Source of the DNA: Styela clava
Taxonomy: Eukaryota; Chordata; Ascidiacea; Stolidobranchia; Styelidae
NCBI RefSeq assembly: GCF_964204865.1
Contig: NC_135262.1
Coordinates: 12,896,001 to 12,960,000 of the forward strand
Direction: 5' to 3'
DNA: 64,000 nt
Below are positions 25,053 through 36,009 of this stretch, piece after piece. Positions within the stretch are counted from its first letter, which is position 1; every line of letters starts with the position of its first letter. The position numbers and the translations under genes are program-made. The notes beneath the pieces are model-generated. The model was given only the letters and a program-made list of their open reading frames with translations. It was not told where the DNA came from and searched no databases.

Positions 25053-26999
25053 GTTTAGACATTGAGGTGTCCCGGAATGGTTTAACACAAAGTTGGCAAC
25101 CCCAGCTATTCTCCGTCCTGGCTTTTCTTTGACGAAACTTTCGGAAATAACTTCTGATGGCGCCCCATCAATGGTTGAGAAACGAGTTTTATTGGCATAA
25201 TAATTGTGAAAGTTTGGTGTGCGGGTATTGTTTGTTTTTCCATTAGCCTGTAGTCAGTGTAGAAAAGCTAGAACATAATGCTATGTTAGGTGGCCCGCAC
25301 AATTATTAGTAAACTACATGTGGCCCTTCGGCCAAAAATGTTGGACGACCCTGTATTAAAACAATCTTTATGTGTTTTTCTTCATTTAATGTTTATTTAA
25401 CATTGACTCAAACGATGTTAATATAATTGTTATTTTTTGGCTATTTGAGCCGGACGAAATCGAAATTAAAAGCTTGCAAATACATAAACGGAGGCGATTT
25501 TTTAAGAACGGAACGATATCAACACAGCACTATAACTATCGGGCAAGACGAAGTCGGAAAGAATAAAGGACAATTAGCATCTTTTCTAAATGCTAAAAAG
25601 GACAAGACCCGAAAAGTTTAATTAGAGGATTGTCCTTTGAAATAAAGGACGGTTGGCAACTCTAGTAGCACAGCATCTTCCCTAATCCGTAAAGTGCAAC
25701 GACCGTCTTCTATCTCGTAGCAAGGAAGAGGCCGCAAAGCACGGTAGAATAAGTCACTTGTTACGTCACAGTAAAGATGGAGGATATGAAATTATGAAAC
25801 GAGACTAATTTGTTCATTGTTGTAAACTGCTTGTCTGAGGAAGTCTGATTTTGGTCGGATGGAAGTTTACAGAAATACATTTGCGTTAGTGTGCAGCAGG
25901 CCTCTTCAATTAGATGGACGAGACAAGTTAGACAGTGTTTAAATGAAATATGGAAATACCTGAACTTGTCAATCCATACACAAGACGCAGGGTATAGATT
26001 AAAATACTTCATAAAAATAGGCATGCAAACATTTCGTACAAATATCTGAGAATTACAAATATATAATTATGTCAAAATAACAAGACCTGTCAAATTGTAA
26101 ATATTATCATAATATAACATTCAATTTACCGGACCATCTGTAACCACCATTTTGGGCATCAATATTCAGCGAAAATTGGCTTGGGCGTAGTTATAAGCAT
26201 AACAATTTCCGGTTTCAAAACCTTCGTGACTGTCGCTATCGCTGTTTGCGTGTCTCAGGGGCTGATCACAGATGGAGTCGAAGCTGGTAAATATTAAAAG
26301 CCAACCACAATTTTCCGAATACCGTCATGCAGCACGGCTGCAAGCAAACATCAACAAAGGCTGAGTAGTGGAAGAATTGGATTGGAATATTATGTATTTT
26401 TAAATCGTTGTACCTGTTGCTAATTTGACATCCAACTGTCATTCGACGAATTGGGGAAAATAGTATATATATCAGTTTTTAAAGTTGAAGAAATGGGGGA
26501 GCTGGTCACGAGCTCGCAAAATATGTTTTGAAATATTTGAACACGTAATTGAGATGACCGGAACAGAAAACAATATCATATATTTGCGCAATTTCGGGCA
26601 CCCGAGATACTTTTAGACAAAAAAGGCACACTTAAAAACATTTCACACGAAGAAAAACTATCAAATAATGTGCCGGCCAAAAATTAAAATGGGTGAAATT
26701 ACAAAAACGGATATCCGCTTGTTGACGCGCGCAGCGGATTTCTTTGCTTCGTTTTTATTAAAGCTGGTGATGAAAATGTTTTATCGCATAACGCATAAGT
26801 AACTGGTTGAAAATACGGAAATTTTGATTGCTCGATTACTCAGCGATGGGTGTTCGTTATCAAGAGATATCCAAAATTATGACAGTGATTCTTTTTTAAT
26901 TCTGGACTGTAAAGTAAAATCACACTTTTAATCAAGCTTTTTCATTTTCATCGGGTTCATCATATTAATCTCTCTGCAGTTGATCGACGCCTCAATAGG

Positions 27000-27420
27000 G
27001 ATGGCGGAATCGACTCCGCAATCGATTCTTACTTAGTGAAATCGAATAGAATCGATTTCGATGCATTGGAATCGATTCTTGGGGTTAAAAGTTGGTTGCA
27101 AACACGGTATAACGTTTTGTGTCAAGTCCTTCACATAAATGTATAAACTTCTATGTGGAGTTGCTAAGACGCCAGAAACTTCACTATATTTTTACACTAT
27201 CCTCCCACTCGCTCGTTTGCGCGGGTGGAAGACACGTGCCAACGGCAACAAAACAAACTTATCAAATATCGCAGTTTTCGCCCGAACGTACCTCTGTGTC
27301 CCAGCAACATCCGCTGCATCAGAAAGAGCATTAATCTTAGCGGGGTTTACCGTCTCCAAATTACGATCCAGACTCACAGGAAGACATGTAAACGAATGGA
27401 ACTTCGAGTTGCAATAAATT
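27000..27420 (+). pseudogene. hAT transposase C-terminal relic
   Basis: The + frame ending at 27417 reads RTYLCVPATSAASERAL followed by KLRSRLTGRHVNEWNF. This is the hallmark of the hAT dimerisation domain (hATC: a P-A-T-S-A-x-S-E-R core followed by an R-x-x-L helix). About 80 residues of the domain are open, but no upstream catalytic or zinc-finger region can be found. An ATCGATT-rich segment (26997-27090) upstream may be the element's own terminal region. A fragment, not a functional gene. Confidence 0.75.
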
Positions 27421-27521
27421 TTCGCTATGACAGTAATTATTCTAACTTAAAGTGGTCATATAGATCGTTTTGGTATTATGTTGTTGTTGTTAGAATTCAT
27501 TTTCTTGTTGTGAAAAATAAC

Positions 27522-27882
27522 CAGGCTCAAAATCCTGAAAAAGATCTCATCGGCCCACGTTTTTTTTGCGCGACTCGTGACCATGCACCCGCAAGGTCGC
27601 ACTCTTACTGAAATATGATATTGTTTAAGTGGGTATTTTTTCTCGGTAAGCTATGTAAGGCATCGAGAATCGGAATCGACAATTTAGGAATCGAATACTT
27701 ATAGGTAATCATACTTAGAATCCTCACGCCTCAAACGAAATGAATTTACATTACAATGACGAAGTCGTCGGTGACTCGGCACCAGGCTCAAAATCCTGGA
27801 AAAAATCTCAGCGGCCCACATTTTTTTGCGCGACTCGTGACCATGCATCTGCAAGGTCGCACTCTTACTGAAATATTATACT
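27522..27882. repeat. Pair of ~100-bp direct repeats
   Basis: The block CCAGGCTCAAAATCCTG through GCGCGACTCGTGACCATGCA to CTTACTGAAATAT occurs at about 27522-27620 and again at about 27782-27880, with few differences. The spacer contains GAATCGG-type motifs. No gene is seen. Confidence 0.8.
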
Positions 27883-28019
27883 GCTCTTGACTGTTTTAAA
27901 CAAAGAAATATGCATACCTTTTCATATGGATGGACATATTCACCAGGAAAAGCATGCAGAACAGAAAAAGCACGCGTGCCGATATTTAGGTTTCTGAATC
28001 TTGCGAGATTTCATGGAGC

Positions 28020-28205
28020 GCGTTCGCGATGAATGGGAGCCGAAAAAGCGATTACTCGGCGCCTAGATGTCGCGAAAGACGTCGCATTATGACGGGGCAA
28101 GTGAAATTGCGTAATAAACCAACGCAACCTCGTCTTCGGTAAAGCGATTGAGACGGCATAAAAACAACGAAATTTCTCGCGGACCGGCAACCCATAATTA
28201 CGAAA
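28020..28205. mobile_element. Fragment related to the interior of hAT copies A and B
   Basis: AAATTGCGTAATAAACCAA, CTCGTCTTCGGTAAAGCG, ATTGAGACGGCA and TCTCGCGGACCGG resemble 1308-1412 in copy A and the reverse complement of 61270-61500 in copy B. No terminal repeats are visible, so this is a third, fragmentary member. Confidence 0.55.
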
Positions 28206-28286
28206 ATGGATAAGACATCGATCGGTAAAGCCAGTAGACGACTGCCCGTGCGAACCTAATGACCATAGCAGCGCCGTCTATATACA

Positions 28287-28481
28287 GTGCATATGATGCG
28301 CGGTCTTGCAGCGATGTGCTTTGTTTCCCTCAGCTTCGGTTTTCAAGACACCAAACTTCATCTATCTACAACGACTCGACCAAACACGGCAATTGTCACG
28401 AATAAGGCCATAGTGAGAGAAACCAACCATGTTGAAGCGGCTCCGGGTGAAGATTTATATCAATCATTAACTGAGCAATAA
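28287..28481 (+). CDS. Possible small secreted peptide ORF (64 aa), unrecognised
   Basis: The frame starts MHMMRGLAAMCFVSLSFG, which reads like a short signal peptide, followed by a polar mature part without cysteines and a TAA stop. I recognise no family. There is no clear promoter, and the AATAAG-like run just after the stop is weak as a poly(A) signal. It lies between transposon fragments, so it may be a chance frame. Its only merit is the signal-peptide-like start. Confidence 0.2.
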   Translation: MHMMRGLAAMCFVSLSFGFQDTKLHLSTTTRPNTAIVTNKAIVRETNHVEAAPGEDLYQSLTEQ

Positions 28482-28499
28482 GATTAAATAAGTTTTTGT

Positions 28500-28760
28500 G
28501 ACAAGGCGGATCGTACTTCGCGCTAAGAATACGCTTGCCATCGCACCTCTGATTACCCTGTGTGGGTTCGCAGCCTCGAATCCAGTGTGGGATAATTGTG
28601 TTTAAAAAGACTCCTCTTTGCGGTGGTGTGGTTCACGTAACCACTGGTCGGTTCCGGCTTCCTCCACCGTCAAGTCCATGCATCATACAATTTCATAAAT
28701 TCAAATCGCTATGCAAACTAACAATAAAAAAGTGTAGGTTGCAACTATACATAACAAATA
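28500..28760 (+). repeat. Probable tRNA-derived SINE
   Basis: CGCGCTAAGAATACGCTTGCC resembles an A-box/anticodon arm region and GGGTTCGCAGCCTCGAATCC, just downstream, resembles a B box and T-arm. An unrelated tail follows (GGTGTGGTTCACGTAACCAC). The layout fits a tRNA-headed SINE. No target duplication was identified. Confidence 0.4.
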
Positions 28761-28779
28761 ATTTTGAAACTTCCCTTGC

Positions 28780-30179
28780 CCCATTGAATACGAGACCATG
28801 CCATGTTACCAACTCGTATTTTCAACCGCTTCTGAGCGCATTGGGCATCACTAAAAACTTTCTACCAATAATTAAATACTTGTTATGAAAAGTTAGGAGC
28901 TGATTGCAATTCTTCTTCAATAGGAAGTACAACTTATGCCATAATAGTGCATTTTTGATCAACAAAAAAAATAGGAAACACATTCAGTAGTAATGTAGAA
29001 TATCAAAACTGAATATAAATTTCACTATGACCGAGTTGCAGGTGACCACCAGTCAAATATGATGCATCAACACATTAAAATAAGTTCAAAACAAGCTACA
29101 TGTGAAAGAAACAACCATGACACACAACAGTTGAAAAATTTCGATTTTTTAGTGATAACTTTTAATATGCTGAATCAATTCAAGAGATTAATGTAATTGC
29201 TTCTACTTGGATTAACAGGCTAATGCAACAATATAAAAATCGAATATATTATGATTCTAATTAACTTAACGCATTTTATCAATGTACAAAACAGCGGATG
29301 TGGTTCTGAGGGTTAAAATTTGTAAATTTATTTCATTTGGATTTTGGGATAACATAGTTCAAGCCTCTACCACAGCCTATGAAACAGACTGCCAAATTTA
29401 TGATATTTCATTAGTTTAATTAAATCAAAAGACATCCAGTCTCAAAATTTCATAGTATTTGCCCTTGCACATAATCAATCCATGTACAGTACAAATAAAT
29501 ATTATTAAAATAATAGTTCTTGGCTTTTCAGCGAATATATTGCTAAATCTACAATTTATATTACTTTGAAAATTATAGCTTGCCCTCTGGAAAAGCCGTT
29601 TTTACATATTGTCATTTTCTTGGAATCTTAGATGTAATGTAGTGAAATCAAATAGATGCATTCAATTAAAAAACAACAGCAGATGGATGCAACAAATCTC
29701 GTTGTGATGTTGAGAGCCCCGTATTTACTCTTTTTGCCTTTTTAATTTCCAAAACTCAGAACTATTAATGGTGTGCCAATTATATTCTGTACATGTTCCT
29801 AACAATTCTTACATGTTCCTACAACATGAAAAAATACAGAATTGTATAGATTCGATAAAAATGTAATTAAGCCCCAAATTTAACGCCTATACGACGTAAT
29901 TTTTTATAATATAAACTGATCAGCAAAGGTAGACGAATTTATTTTAGTACATCAACTTTTCGACCAAAATTAGGAGTTGATTCCAGGAGAAATAATGATT
30001 TTCAGTCAAACAAATTTCTTCGATATTTTCAAAAATATAAAAATTTTGCACTTCTTTCTGAAACCTATTTCTTGGAAATTTGTGATTATGTGCCTGGCTA
30101 CAACGTTATTGATTGTGGCAAATGGAATTACAGTAAGACCTATTAGGGTACACCAATAGGATTTGTGTGTTGCTTCGCC
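28780..30179. other. AT-rich intergenic DNA 3' of the aminopeptidase
   Basis: No gene or mobile element was recognised. TTTATT at 29939-29944 could act as the poly(A) signal (AATAAA on the - strand) for the gene at 30180-31790. There is no poly-T tract next to its stop codon. Confidence 0.4.
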
Positions 30180-31790
30180 TCAGATTAATCGCCTTCGTTT
30201 TGAGCTAGACTCTTCACCATCCACTGCAGAATGATTCATGACATCTCCAGTAGCTTGTACTGATGACTGCTGTAAAGGTGATGAAAGCTGTAGCATTTTA
30301 TCATCAGATGCTTGACCAAATAAGCAGAGTAATAATGCAACACCATATCCTGTTGCCCTCTCTCCACTGTGAACTGGATAAGCCATATCGATATGAATCC
30401 AAGAACCTTTGAAATGAAATCCATTTTCTAAATGACTGCCGATGAATAAGCCAGCGCAGGAACTTTGAGCATTGGAGCGATCAGCGACAGAATTTTTCAT
30501 ATCCGCAACAGCTGAGGTGAATTCCGAAAAATGCAGCTCTGGACAGTAAACAAGTGGAAAAGTGAGATCCCCGCTTGTTCGACCAGCTTTAACAGTTGCA
30601 TTCTCCCAGTCTTCGCGATTGGAAAGTACAGCACCATGATATTTCCCTGTTGAAATACCTTGAGCACCTGTGAGAGTAGCCATGTCAAGAATAATGTCCG
30701 CTTTCAAGTCTTTTGATGCATAAGCAACACCATCACCTAAAACCAACCTTCCTTCAGCATCTGTGTTGTTTATTTCCACCGTTCTACCAGAATAAAGAGT
30801 ATGAATGTCATCTGGACGAGCAGAGTGTGGTCCAACTGAATTTTCAGCAAGGCAGAAAACAGCATGGAGATTTTCTTTGAACCCTCTTTTTACTGCAGCA
30901 CGGAATGCACCCAAAATAGCAGCCGCCCCACCGCAATCACGCTTCATTCCCGGCATAGTGGTCTTTCCCTTTATGCTGAGCCCACCTGTATCATAAACAA
31001 TACCTTTTCCACACCATGCAATGGTTTGAGTGGCTCCTTCTGGCTGGTGGCTAAGAATGGCCAAGGCAGGCTGATGCACCGAAGCCTTCCCCACTCCATA
31101 TATTCCACCAAACCCTTTTTCATCAAGATCTTTCCCTTGAATTATAAAAGGTGTAATTCCAAGATCAGATCCGACTGTACGAATCTCATCTAAAAAGGCG
31201 TCAGTATGCATAAAATTACATGGCGCATCTACTATTTTTGCAGAAAGACGAACAGAATATGCAGCATCATCAAGACATTCCGCCATCGAATCATCCAAAT
31301 GAATGCTTTCACCACCGGGTGAAATAATGATGAACTCTATACTGATTGTATTTGAAATTGATAAATTTCTTCCAGTGCGCATTGAAAACGTTGGAAATAC
31401 CCTGGCAACAGAACAGCCACATGCAAATACATCTTGGGGTTCACAAACTATAACAATGCTCTGATTCTCTGCTTTTCCAGAAATGCAGCTCCTCATGAGT
31501 TTAGGAATATGATATGCACCAGATGGTGTATTGTGGCGACTCACAAGATGAGTAAATGAAGCTAAAGTTGCGTTGTTTTGCCATAAGGAACAGCTGTCAG
31601 TGGGATTCGGATGTAATGCTGCGACGGCCGATTTCCAAGATGCCGCTGAAACTTTAGATTCTAGCCTTGGTGCAACAGTTGACCATTTGACCTGTTTCAA
31701 ATTCCTGAGTTGTCCTACAATAAAAACAGGAACTTTTGCTGGGTCAGACTTTCCGAATCCAACAACATACTTCAATTTTGTCACCGGCAT
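30180..31790 (-). CDS. NPEPL1: Probable leucyl aminopeptidase, peptidase M17, NPEPL1-type (intronless, 536 aa)
   Basis: Predicted cytosolic metallo-aminopeptidase of family M17, which removes N-terminal residues using two divalent metals. The C-terminal catalytic domain (about 180-495) carries every expected residue: K262 and D267 in GKGIVYDTGG, catalytic K274, D285 in KRDCGGAA, and D344, E346 and R348 in the signature NTDAEGRL. The N-terminal half matches the poorly conserved NPEPL1 type. The length is close to vertebrate NPEPL1. The single uninterrupted exon contrasts with the intron-rich neighbours. No poly(A) remnant or target duplication is seen, so an old retrocopy or lineage intron loss are both possible. 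The C-terminal tail SSSKRRRLI is basic and resembles a nuclear localisation signal. The start is the only ATG before the conserved region. Confidence 0.92.
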   Translation of the reverse strand: MPVTKLKYVVGFGKSDPAKVPVFIVGQLRNLKQVKWSTVAPRLESKVSAASWKSAVAALHPNPTDSCSLWQNNATLASFTHLVSRHNTPSGAYHIPKLMRSCISGKAENQSIVIVCEPQDVFACGCSVARVFPTFSMRTGRNLSISNTISIEFIIISPGGESIHLDDSMAECLDDAAYSVRLSAKIVDAPCNFMHTDAFLDEIRTVGSDLGITPFIIQGKDLDEKGFGGIYGVGKASVHQPALAILSHQPEGATQTIAWCGKGIVYDTGGLSIKGKTTMPGMKRDCGGAAAILGAFRAAVKRGFKENLHAVFCLAENSVGPHSARPDDIHTLYSGRTVEINNTDAEGRLVLGDGVAYASKDLKADIILDMATLTGAQGISTGKYHGAVLSNREDWENATVKAGRTSGDLTFPLVYCPELHFSEFTSAVADMKNSVADRSNAQSSCAGLFIGSHLENGFHFKGSWIHIDMAYPVHSGERATGYGVALLLCLFGQASDDKMLQLSSPLQQSSVQATGDVMNHSAVDGEESSSKRRRLI

Positions 31791-32002
31791 TTTAAAATTT
31801 AATTATTCAAAGGATTACCGGTATCTGAGATAAAAATACGGTCAATTTTTTAATTTCATGCATGGTTGTAAATGGCTGTTAAAAACATTTTGGTAAAGAG
31901 TTCATAGAAGACAAGTTTTAATAAACTGCCATTCAGTTCAATTTTTGATGTGTTCAATGAAATAGAAAAATAGTTGAATAGATACCTACCGGTACAGGAA
32001 TA

Positions 32003-32428
32003 GGGGTCTCGTGTAGTTTCGTACCTAACGTACTTCTAGTGGGCGTAACATAACAATTTTTTGATATGTCAATCCTAACCCCGATCTGATTACGCCATCC
32101 AAAAATTAAATCACTACGACATCACAATCACATCATAAAGCTTGCCAAATATACGCAAGATCGACCGAAATGGCATTGGCGCCGACGATAAGGAACTGAC
32201 TGACATTATCGGTCTCTCTCCTATTGGAATCGTTGCGACGAGAAAACGAGAGGAATACCTGTTCGATTTCGGGTGCTCTTTTGCGCGTCTTGGATGGCAG
32301 TTTTGTATAGTTTGAAGGGCTCTATTACGTCACTGTAACCTCGTAATGACGTAATTTTTGGATGGTGTAGTCAAGTGTCATGCTACACCCACTAGAAGTA
32401 TGTTAGGTAAGAAACTACATGAGACCCC
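32003..32428. mobile_element. MITE with long TIRs upstream of the aminopeptidase gene
   Basis: The ends are GGGTCTCGTGTAGTTTC and its imperfect reverse complement GAAACTACATGAGACCC. Inner arms match too: ACTTCTAGTGGGCGTA with its partner, and TACGCCATCCAAAAATTA with its partner. AGGAATAG flanks both sides (31996-32003 and 32429-32436), giving a 7-8-bp target duplication. The element is about 425 bp and has no coding frame. It starts about 210 bp upstream of the aminopeptidase start codon. Confidence 0.82.
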
Positions 32429-32432
32429 AGGA

Positions 32433-32495
32433 ATAGACTAGTGGTTAGTGTGTCAGGCTATCCATGGTCCAAACCCAATTTCCCTCACTCCACTT
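32433..32495 (+). repeat. tRNA-like SINE relic
   Basis: GACTAGTGGTTAGTG resembles a tRNA A box and GGTCCAAACCC, 25 bp later, resembles a B box. It abuts the right target duplication of the MITE at 32003-32428. Too decayed to be a working tRNA. Confidence 0.35.
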
Positions 32496-32697
32496 TTAAT
32501 GACACAGAAAGATTCCATTCAAAATATTAGTAGGCTGAGCTTTTTGCGAAAAAGTTGTAAGAAGAATTTATATTATCTCCACTTTACAAAAGTACGGTAG
32601 GTATGTAGGGTACCAGTAGTAGTACTGTTAGCACCTCTTAATCTTTGACAAGTTCAGGTTATTCTCGCAATCTTGTGGAATCTACAACCTTCTAGGA

Positions 32698-33575
32698 CAG
32701 GATTGGCTAACTCTTGCGTCGGTTTTATGCGACTTTTCTTGGTTATTTTAAGGAAAAATTTACTTGTAAACTACGATTCATCTTGTTTCGATTAAACATA
32801 TGATGAAGACCATCTGAATTCCTTTTTTAGGGGGACTTTTGAGGTATGGAAAAGCCCGGCAATGGGAAAATACAACAATGACAATTGAGCTGTATTTAGG
32901 ATATTGTCAATGTTTGGGTCAACATACGTCTGCGAATGTGTGTTTTCTATCCTACAACTCTGTAATCAGAGCATCGATCTGTTCTGGCTGACACATGACA
33001 ATAGACTAGGTACGGTACCGGGCTGACGGACAACTCGACTATTCGTCTGTAGACTGTATTTGTATTCATACAACATGATTAAAATAAGCCACTTATACAA
33101 ATAAAAATGCTTTCTAGAGAATATTTATGTATTTTTCTCAACATTTGAGCACTAAAATTATCAAAAACGCATTTCTATAGACCTAAAACACCACCGTAGA
33201 AAATGCGAAAAGACGGACAACTCACCAGGTCTCCAGGTAGGCGAGTTGTCTCTGGTGAGTTGTCCGTGTAGTCGAGTTGTCCGCCTCCCCGGTACCGTAC
33301 CGGTACGCAGTAGACATGAAAGAACTGCTTCGATTGGCCACAATGATATTCGAGCCAAATTTAAAGAACATTGTTCAATCTAAGAAATGTCGGAAGCCCC
33401 ACTAAGTTGCGTGTATTTACAATAAACTGTCATTCTAGCAGAGCTAAAAAAAAGGTACTGTACCGGTATATTTAATGTTCATGTCTGTCTTCTGTCTATA
33501 ACAGTATAATGTGGCTCTTCGCGTTATCAAAGTACGAAATGCGGCTCTTGGTCTCTGACTGTTTGGCCACCCCAG
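32698..33575. mobile_element. hAT-like element carrying a nested repeat
   Basis: The left end CAGGATTGGCTAAC and the right end GTTTGGCCACCCCAG are imperfect inverted repeats. The flanks TTCTAGGA and TTCTAGAA agree at 7 of 8 positions. The right subterminal region (GCGGCTCTTGGTCTCTG) is typical of a common hAT MITE type. A second inverted-repeat element lies inside at 33008-33305. No transposase frame. Confidence 0.6.
33008..33305. mobile_element. Nested MITE built from GGACAACTC repeats
   Basis: The left arm GTACGGTACCGGG...CGGACAACTCGACTA is matched by a right-arm reverse complement with the same GGTACGGTACCGGGG and CGGACAACTCGACTA blocks. The right arm holds several further direct and inverted GACAACTC copies. 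No target duplication was found. Confidence 0.65.
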
Positions 33576-34394
33576 TTCTAGAATAATGCTAAATTAGCCT
33601 TAATAGCTTGAATCACTGGCCAATCATCCTCACCAAATTCTGAAATTCAAATACAAACCGGTACGGCACAGACGGTACCGATATGCTATCTTACTTCCCA
33701 AGTGCAGTTTTCACCACTTTGTGGCGTCTGAAAAGAGTCAGCTAAGCTACAAAATACTAGATGGTGGCTTGTCCTGCTGTAAGACCTAAACTAGGAAAAA
33801 TTAGTATACATTAGTTTAGTATTATTTGTTACACATAAAAAAAAATTAGCAACTATGCATACACTGCCCCCAACACAACATCTTCAAGAAACATGTCAAA
33901 AGTATTCATCGTTGAGACTTTAACCGACAAAAATAAGAACCTGTTCTATCAGGTTAAAGTTCTTGAAAAGCGGTGTGGCTATGCCTTTCTGTGAACTTCA
34001 AATGAAAAAGTAGCGATTAAAAAGAATTAAGTCTGATCTTCTTTATAACTTATTTTAAATTGTCATCCATTATTCTACTATAAACTACTTGAAACATTGT
34101 TTGCTCAATACCTGTAATGTGATTTATGCATTCCTTTGCCTCTGTAATGTGTTTTATTTCATCCTTTGCCCCATATGCAATGTATCTTGCCTCTCTACAT
34201 CAGTCTTTGTGATAAAGCTCAAGTTCTTTTTTGCAAAAATTTTAATTAAACAACATCAGTGGTCTAAAAACTAACTTCTAACCCCAACTTGAAATGGGAA
34301 TCCTTATGATTCCATCCTCATCTTACTTCAATCCCGTGTCGGTACATTGAAACATCAGATATCGGCAGGGCATCGTGTAGTTTCTACTCTCTTA

Positions 34395-34722
34395 TCTCAT
34401 TGTTTTATATCTCAATATTAGATCCCTGGCGAAATATGCCGATAATCTTATTGAACTGATCACTAATTTTCATTCCCTGCCACAAATTATCGCATTGAGC
34501 AAAAATGGAATTAAGAGGGATGTCACCGTTGTCAACATTGACATCTCAGGTTACATCTTTACTCATGTTCCTTCCCCAACTCAAGCAGGTGATGTGGGTT
34601 TCTACATTAAAATTGGCATGAATTTTCAAATACCTCAAGAATTTAATTTATCTTTTCAAAACTGCGAGTACATTTTCTCTAATTTTTTGAATACTTTTTC
34701 AAGTAGTATTGTTACATCTTGA
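34395..34722 (+). pseudogene. Non-LTR retrotransposon endonuclease fragment
   Basis: Read on +, the frame contains LNIRSLAKYADNL, SLPQIIALSKNG, YIFTHVPSPTQAGDVGFYIK and a following NF motif. These match the N-terminal part of an APE-type (EEP) LINE endonuclease: N-x-R-S-L, then P-x-I-I-x-x-S-E, then G-Y...R/S...G-G-V-G-x-Y-I-K. The glutamate of the usual S-E-T is replaced by lysine. No reverse transcriptase follows; it stops at a TGA at 34720 and is a truncated relic. Confidence 0.65.
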
Positions 34723-34951
34723 CATTCAGTTACATTGATTAAAACATTGAGGTATTCGCTCATGAATGATTTGAAAATGTTTAACAATATGTTGAAAATG
34801 TTCAACAATATGAGTTTATGACTAGCTGAATTTCATTCACTGTGATAAATTTTTCTAATAACATATCCTGCTATGTAATCTAAAATTTCGATTTTTTCGA
34901 CTGTGAGATTGGTGGTTATTACGCTTCTAGATTTAGTATTATAATTATGGG

Positions 34952-35423
34952 CAGTGCTGCCATCGATATGAACCTCAAAATAAGGACAGGGAAACATAGT
35001 AATAAGATAACAATGCAGTGCGACCCTTGTATAATCATTGACTCTTGGTTTGATTCAATTTCTTGAGCAGAGTCCTTGTGCTTCTGGGTTGCATTGTGAG
35101 CAGAAATAGCTGCTTTATTTATGGATTCCAGGTTAATGTCACATTCACAAAAGCTGCAGTGCGCAAATCACTGGCCCTTCGTTTGGTTTGACGCCGCTGA
35201 ATTCTTTCTCATAATCATCCTGGCAAATGTTTTTACGTTTACTCATTTTATATCTTATGAAGTTCCTGATCTTAACCAAATTCAAAGTTTAATTTACCGG
35301 TATATTCATTCATAAGGACAAATGTAAAGACTTTTGTTAAAAATAAGGACAAAAATATTTTCTAAGACAAGGGCCTTCAAAATAAGAACAAATCTTAGAA
35401 ATAAGGACGTTATGGCAGCCCTG
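34952..35423 (-). mobile_element. hAT MITE with a BED zinc-finger relic
   Basis: The ends are CAGTGCTGCCAT and ATGGCAGCCCTG, flanked by ATTATGGG and ATTATAGG (7 of 8 identical). Inside, the - strand near 35060-35165 reads CSFCECDINLESINKAAISA followed by HNATQKH, a C-x2-C...H-x5-H spacing like a BED zinc finger, with a stop just upstream. This suggests an internally deleted copy of an autonomous hAT that kept the N-terminal DNA-binding region. Confidence 0.65.
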
Positions 35424-35561
35424 ATTATAGGTCAAGTGAAAAAATAAAAATTCTGGTACAATACTTGAGATAGAGTGAGACCAAAAAGTTTTTTTTTATA
35501 TAAGGTGCAAAGAATTCATTTTCGTCACAACTTTACCTACATCTGACTGACATTTTTTGCA

Positions 35562-35861
35562 ATGCATCGCATTTTTGATGCCTTGCTTTCTTTCGACAAG
35601 GAATTTATCACATCATCCTGGTCATTTGCAAGACAGACTGTCTCTTTATTTTCACAATTATTTGTTAATTTTTATCAAATTCTCCACGTCCTTCAGCAAA
35701 TATTTCGATCAGTCATCAACGAACAGGGGAGTTTGCGAGCTCTGATGCAGGAGCATCGTCTTCGCACCTTGTCTGAACCTACCGACCGTGACGCCCGCCA
35801 CTTGGAGGTGCAAGATCGCCTTTGTTTGTTTATTATACGGCGAGCGGAGTTGGACATCTAG
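35562..35861 (+). other. Unrecognised 99-aa open frame
   Basis: An uninterrupted + frame from ATG to TAG, ending in MQEHRLRTLSEPTDRD...RRAELDI. No family is recognised. It has no clear splice sites or promoter and lies between a hAT MITE and the 3' end of a LINE, so it may be transposon debris. Confidence 0.2.
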
Positions 35862-36009
35862 TAGTAGTATATATTTACGGTATAATCCATCATAGTTTTT
35901 CTATCATTACCTGGGGTGTTTCCCATTCTTTTACTGTAATAATCAAATGCAGTCATTGAATATAAACATATGGTAAAAAATGGAATGTTTGTGATGTCGT
36001 AGCCACCAA

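Noticed and set aside
26118-26300. Open + frame with a hydrophobic stretch (VVISITISGFKTFVTVAIAV) bounded by plausible acceptor and donor sites
   Set aside because: It has no ATG, no recognisable family and no neighbouring exons; one short open frame of this size is expected by chance.
30805-31193. + strand frames of 63 and 109 aa
   Set aside because: Shadows of the aminopeptidase coding sequence on the opposite strand.
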